Assembly: GCA_025531455.1 (NCBI GenBank)
Contig: JAMYHL010000042.1
Coordinates: 248,001-312,000, forward strand
From: Apiotrichum sp. Y4204
Taxonomy: Eukaryota > Basidiomycota > Tremellomycetes > Trichosporonales > Trichosporonaceae
DNA length: 64,000 nucleotides
Direction of reading: 5' to 3'
Shown: one piece after another, positions 60,143 to 64,000 of the stretch
Layout of the letters: the number at the start of each line of letters is the position of its first letter
Numbering within the stretch: position 1 is the stretch's first letter
Position numbers and translations under genes: made by a program
The notes under the pieces: generated by a model
Database searches by the model: none
What the model was told of the DNA's origin: nothing
The model's input: only the letters and a program-made list of their open reading frames with translations

Positions 60143-61338
60143 TGACGTGCAGTGGACATAGGGGGGTAGTAACTTATATGGGTGGGCGATATCATGTAGC
60201 CTCTGAGCAGTGGATGTGAAATTGGGTATACAGTCACGACAGCGGACAACAGAGAGCAAGATCGGTATTGTAAGCTGAGACTGTTTGATGTGCGGGACTG
60301 ACACCTCACAGGACTGAATGTGGAAGCAGTAGAGCGTCGTTCAACTGCATACACACTCGACCAATTTACATTCAGGACAGAGTACCAACAATGATGAGGT
60401 CACCCGCTTCAACCTGAGACAGATCGACGGTATGTGTACCAGGGCGATTATGCGAGGTTGAGCCTGACTGGTGTGGCACACTGTGAAACTTTCGCCTCTT
60501 TTCACTTACGTTGTCCTCCCGGTCCACGTCCCGGCCTCTTTCTTCCTTCCGAGTCAAGACGACAACGTAACTGAGACTGAAGATTATTGACCGATGACCT
60601 TGTGGTGTGTGCTTCAATTCTCGGTGCGCGTTTCAGCTGCGACGCAAAACACAGCCAGTACTGTACTTTGCTTCTCGCCACAGGTTTTACATGAATACTG
60701 ACTGCGGGTGGGTCGCGTTTTCTCTGTTTCATCACATGTCCCTTAGGTTTCAATGACAAGATAAGAAGCCAGGGCGACTCTTGGAGATGAGGAATGCAGC
60801 AAACAACAGGTATCCTTACTCTACGGCCCTACGGCTGTCTCGCGACACACACAGAGTGTCCACCACACGCCAATACAACCGCCAACACATCTCTTTCGCA
60901 CCTCGAAACGCCAGGAGGTCGCTCCCCGTCTCGTCTTACTCCTCCAGAAAGCATAATAAACATTCGGCAGTCCTGTTCTTCCCGCACCCACTGAACAGCA
61001 ATGCACTGCCTCGCAGTCGGCAAGCACGGCCGTCGCACCCAGGAAGACGAGTCACCACACACATTCCGACCAAACACGTCCAGAACTGTGTGTCGCGCGA
61101 CGTGTGTCGCATCATGCTCGACGAGTGGCTCGTGAAAGCATTCCTCGCGCTACGTCTTGCAATGCACGCCGCGACGCGTCTTTCATCAAGATATAAACCG
61201 CCCGCTCATCCCGCTTCTCAACTCTCCTCACCAACTCTTCAACATTTCTCCCTCTTCGCTTCACAGCAACTCTTCACTTCGATCTAGCATTCTGATTGCC
61301 TCATCTCTCATACTCTTCCTCTACTTCCAGCCTCGACC
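60143..61338. other. 1.2-kb intergenic region
   Basis: TAF2 3' flank and the promoter/5' leader of the F-box-like gene; the last 130 bases before 61339 are strongly C/T-rich. No gene was found. Confidence 0.6.
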
Positions 61339-62706
61339 ATGTCCAACTTCGCTGCCAACGGTGCTCTTCCGCCCACCGCGCCTGGCGCGTACCATTTCGT
61401 CTCAGCCGGTCCGTCGACGCCCTTCCCTGGTTTCGTGTCTTTCTCTGGCAATGGTAACGGAAACAGCAACGGCAACGGCAACAGCAATGGCAACCGTACC
61501 ACGGTCGTTCAGCCCCCAATCTTCACCGAGCCGATTCTTAGCAAGATCCTGTCCCACTGCAACCACGCCACACTCCTCGTTCTCCGCGCAGCCTCGACCC
61601 ACCTGTGCGACGCCACTGTCCCATTCCTCGACACTCACATGGTCATTCGCGAGACTACGGCTGTCGGCCCCGACGGCGTCATCCACGTCTTCACCGCGCC
61701 CGCCATCCCGTGTCTCGAGTTCCTGCAGGAGATGTACTACATGCGCACCATCAACGGCAACCGGATCAAGGTGCCCACGATAATGCTTAACGAGCGCGTG
61801 CTGTTTAACGACAAGGCGGCGCGCGCCAAGATCCTGGAGATCGCAACCTCGGCACCCATGGCGGCCGGCCTTGTTGGGTGGCACAGTGAGTTCCGGGTAC
61901 TCAAGACGCTCCACCTGCGCGCCGACAAGAACGCGCTCATCCCGTTTGTCCGCATCCCGGACAACGACCTGCGTCCCGAAACGCTCGTCATTTCCGTCGA
62001 CGAGCGCGGATACTCGGGCCTCGCCTCCGAGGCGTTCATCGGGTGGTATGACCCTATGGTCCTCAACAGCGTGACGCAATTGGTTCTCAACATCACGGCC
62101 GACAGCCCGATCCGCGACGATTTTGAGATCAACCCGGAGCTCCTGGAAGAGGAGTACGAGCCGACCGAGGTTGACGGGAGCGAAACGGAGCGCGACTCGG
62201 CGAGCGAGTGCGAGGCGATGAAGGTGGACGAGACCCCGCAGGAGACGGCCGAGCGTTTGGAGATGATAGCCGAACTCGAGGCCGAAGCCGCCAGCCCCGT
62301 GCGCCCGCCGACACTGCACGTCATGTCGCCGAACCGCGGAGTCGACTTCCGGGCCCCCGTGCTCGTCAACTTGACGAGCATCCGCGTCAACGTCGGTCCT
62401 GGTGTGAGCCACCTCCAGGTCGCCAAGCTCGTCGCCCCGTACCTCGTGCGGGACCACCAGTCGACTATCGAGGTGACGTTCGCTGGCGTCGGGATGAGCC
62501 ACCACGCCGGCTCCCCCTCAACGACTTCTCGCCCGCCGGTCTATGTTAATTCGACCGTCCGCCGTATATTCCTCGACATGCTGAGGATGATGGCTTGGGC
62601 CGCGCGCCGCGCTGTAAAGCCCCGCCTTTGTCTGAAGAAGCTTCGTGTCGAGCTGGGGCTGGTCGAGGTCGTGCCGGAGCTCCCGGCCCACCTCTATGTG
62701 AAGTAG
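61339..62706 (+). CDS. intronless F-box-like protein of unknown function
   Basis: 455 residues in one exon, with a CCATG start after a C/T-rich leader. A Gly/Asn/Ser repeat (residues 34-53) is followed by an F-box-like helix bundle (PPIFTEPILSKILSHCNHATLLVLRAASTHLCDATVPFL). Then come about 330 residues with leucine/valine-rich strands (FRVLKTLHLRA, SVTQLVLNITAD, NLTSIRVNVGPG) suggestive of degenerate leucine-rich repeats. A strongly acidic insert lies around residues 265-310. F-box proteins are substrate adaptors of SCF ubiquitin ligases; this assignment rests on pattern only. Similar single-exon proteins often form expanded families in Trichosporonales, which I cannot verify here. Confidence 0.7.
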   Translation: MSNFAANGALPPTAPGAYHFVSAGPSTPFPGFVSFSGNGNGNSNGNGNSNGNRTTVVQPPIFTEPILSKILSHCNHATLLVLRAASTHLCDATVPFLDTHMVIRETTAVGPDGVIHVFTAPAIPCLEFLQEMYYMRTINGNRIKVPTIMLNERVLFNDKAARAKILEIATSAPMAAGLVGWHSEFRVLKTLHLRADKNALIPFVRIPDNDLRPETLVISVDERGYSGLASEAFIGWYDPMVLNSVTQLVLNITADSPIRDDFEINPELLEEEYEPTEVDGSETERDSASECEAMKVDETPQETAERLEMIAELEAEAASPVRPPTLHVMSPNRGVDFRAPVLVNLTSIRVNVGPGVSHLQVAKLVAPYLVRDHQSTIEVTFAGVGMSHHAGSPSTTSRPPVYVNSTVRRIFLDMLRMMAWAARRAVKPRLCLKKLRVELGLVEVVPELPAHLYVK

Positions 62707-63509
62707 GGAGCTGAAGTTGAGCGGGTGGCGTGTCTAAGGTGAATGAGAGTGATGAGCATGGGACAGTAGGCAAGGGAAGAAGAGAAGAGAAGACAATCAG
62801 AAGTTAGCAGTATAGACACATTGTTAAAACACAAGAACGATCATTGTAGCTTAGTGCAATTAGTAGGCGTGCATGGAGATGTATTGTTGATAGAGTACCA
62901 TTAACAACCAGGACAAGCACTTAGATCCTCCCAAACACTCCAACTTATCACACTTTTGCATGGTTTCTTGCGTTACACCTTTCTCGTGGGAATCCTGGGT
63001 CCCATCAGCGACTTTCACGCTGTCCAAATTCAAAGTCAGGCGCGTCGCCACAACATCACCTCCACATCATCATAACGTTCTCCAATCTCAACAGTCGTAC
63101 ATGCAACAATCGCAGTTATGGGGATCGGAGCAGGTGCGAGCGCGCCCAAGGCCGCGAACACGGCGCGAGATCCCTATCTCGTATCTCCAGGACAGCCGCG
63201 GTGCGAGGTCATAAGCATTGACAGCCCCCGAACGGCCGGCGGCAACGGACCACACTCAAACACCCAGATCTGATGAGTGTGCGGTCACGAATATCTGTTA
63301 GCGGGGCCTTGACAGCCATAACCGCACCATCTCCGGTGTAAGAGGCTGCTGTGTGCTGCGCGAAGTGTTTGGAGATGTTAGCTTCTTCGAGGCCGTCGAG
63401 GTCGTCGAGAACGCTCAACGTTGGGTATAAAGTTGGAGCCTCTGGGAGAGGATGTGGCCGCCAACCAACCCCTCTTCCTCCTTGTGCAAAGTCTATCAGT
63501 ATTCGTGCA
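62707..63509. other. 0.8-kb intergenic region
   Basis: It contains the terminator region of the F-box-like gene (AT-rich 62800-62900) and the promoter of the final partial gene. No other feature was seen. Confidence 0.6.
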
Positions 63510-64000
63510 ATGGAGGCCGATACCCCGTTCACCACCACCACCGCCGGCGACACCCAGACCACTGCGGCCAGCGACATCCCGACCCCCCTGGCGAACACCC
63601 AGGCCGCTGAGGCTAGGGACATCACCACTATGGCCGACACCCAGGCCCCTGCGGGCAGCGACATCCCAGCGGCCGAAGAGGCCGAAGCCTCAACTCCCCT
63701 CTTTCACCCCAGCGGCCTGTCGCTCACGCGCCGCCCGACGTGGGACGATCTCCCGGCGCTGATCGCGGGCATCGACGACCTCGACCGTCGGCAGCACGCC
63801 CTGCGCGCCGAACTCCCCCTGATCATGGAGGCGTGCCTCGAAAACGGCATGATGGCAGAGTACGAGCGCGCGCGGGCCAACAATGATGAACTCCAGACGG
63901 AGTTGGCCACTTTCACGGGCCGGCTCCGCGACATGGCCTACGAGATGACCGAAGCGAGGCAGCGCAGTGAGCGTGCCCGCGCCGCTGAGCGTACCTACGC
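63510..64000 (+). CDS. coiled-coil protein of unknown function (3' end beyond window)
   Basis: From the ATG at 63510 the frame stays open to the window end, 163 complete codons. The first 65 residues are Ala/Thr/Asp-rich with three imperfect copies of a unit resembling DTQxxAxSDIP. From about residue 75 there is a globular start (LTRRPTWDDLPALIAGIDDLDRR), then a long charged helix rich in Arg, Glu and Ala that reads as a coiled coil (LQTELATFTGRLRDMAYEMTEARQRSE). No family is recognised. The frame lacks a stop in the window, so it is easily missed. Confidence 0.6.
   Translation, partial: MEADTPFTTTTAGDTQTTAASDIPTPLANTQAAEARDITTMADTQAPAGSDIPAAEEAEASTPLFHPSGLSLTRRPTWDDLPALIAGIDDLDRRQHALRAELPLIMEACLENGMMAEYERARANNDELQTELATFTGRLRDMAYEMTEARQRSERARAAERTY

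Noticed and set aside
61402..62505. 367-codon minus-strand frame opposite the F-box-like gene
   Set aside because: Same antisense effect; composition is repetitive and no family pattern is present, whereas the plus strand has a good start context and domain-like sequence.

Overview
The window is eukaryotic nuclear DNA from a GC-rich basidiomycete yeast. Most genes are broken by very short introns, commonly about 31-60 nt. These have GTGAGT/GTAAGT-like donors, a CTAAC or CTGAC branch site a few bases before the acceptor, and CAG/TAG ends. The tRNA genes carry introns after position 37. The phenylalanine ammonia-lyase resembles the Trichosporon/Rhodotorula enzymes. Together this points to a tremellomycete, probably Trichosporonales (Cutaneotrichosporon/Trichosporon-like). 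That placement is an inference; no database search was possible. Exon models were built by hand from splice signals, reading-frame continuity and family conservation, and for every complete model the summed exon length is a multiple of three.

Layout. 1-12.4 kb: a truncated single-pass membrane glycoprotein (-), a glycosyltransferase family 18 (MGAT5-like) gene (+), a small His/Ser/Pro-rich protein (-), and an unusual Cys/His-rich protein whose C-terminus is built from 11-residue repeats (-). 13.2-18.4 kb: COP9 signalosome subunit 4 (-) and a SET-MYND methyltransferase (+) share a 263-bp divergent promoter, followed by tRNA-Ile and a tiny I9-type proteinase inhibitor (-). 19.0-27.1 kb: a phenylpropanoid block with a 4-coumarate-CoA-ligase-like enzyme ending in a peroxisomal PTS1-like ARL (-), a divergent 2.4-kb regulatory gap, phenylalanine/tyrosine ammonia-lyase (+) and a PhzF-family enzyme (+). 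28.3-37.7 kb: a formate/nitrite transporter preceded by a dense GATA-site cluster (+), a membrane protein of unknown role (+), a purple acid phosphatase (+), tRNA-Leu (-) and a GNAT acetyltransferase (-). 38.9-46.8 kb: mitochondrial D-lactate dehydrogenase (-), a HAM1-like protein (+) and a secreted type-B carboxylesterase with eleven exons (-). 48.2-53.2 kb: tRNA-Glu (-), mitochondrial ribosomal protein uL6m (-), a BuGZ/ZNF207-like zinc-finger protein (+) and inositol monophosphatase (-). 53.8-64 kb: a 1,904-residue TAF2 with three C-terminal bromodomains (+), an intronless F-box-like protein (+) and a truncated coiled-coil protein (+).

Most genes are housekeeping. The accessory interest lies in the PAL/CoA-ligase pair, which could deaminate phenylalanine to cinnamate and activate it for peroxisomal side-chain shortening. 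Also notable are the Cys/His plus hendecad-repeat protein, the TAF2/triple-bromodomain fusion with its anomalous first intron, and the 11-19 nt microexons.
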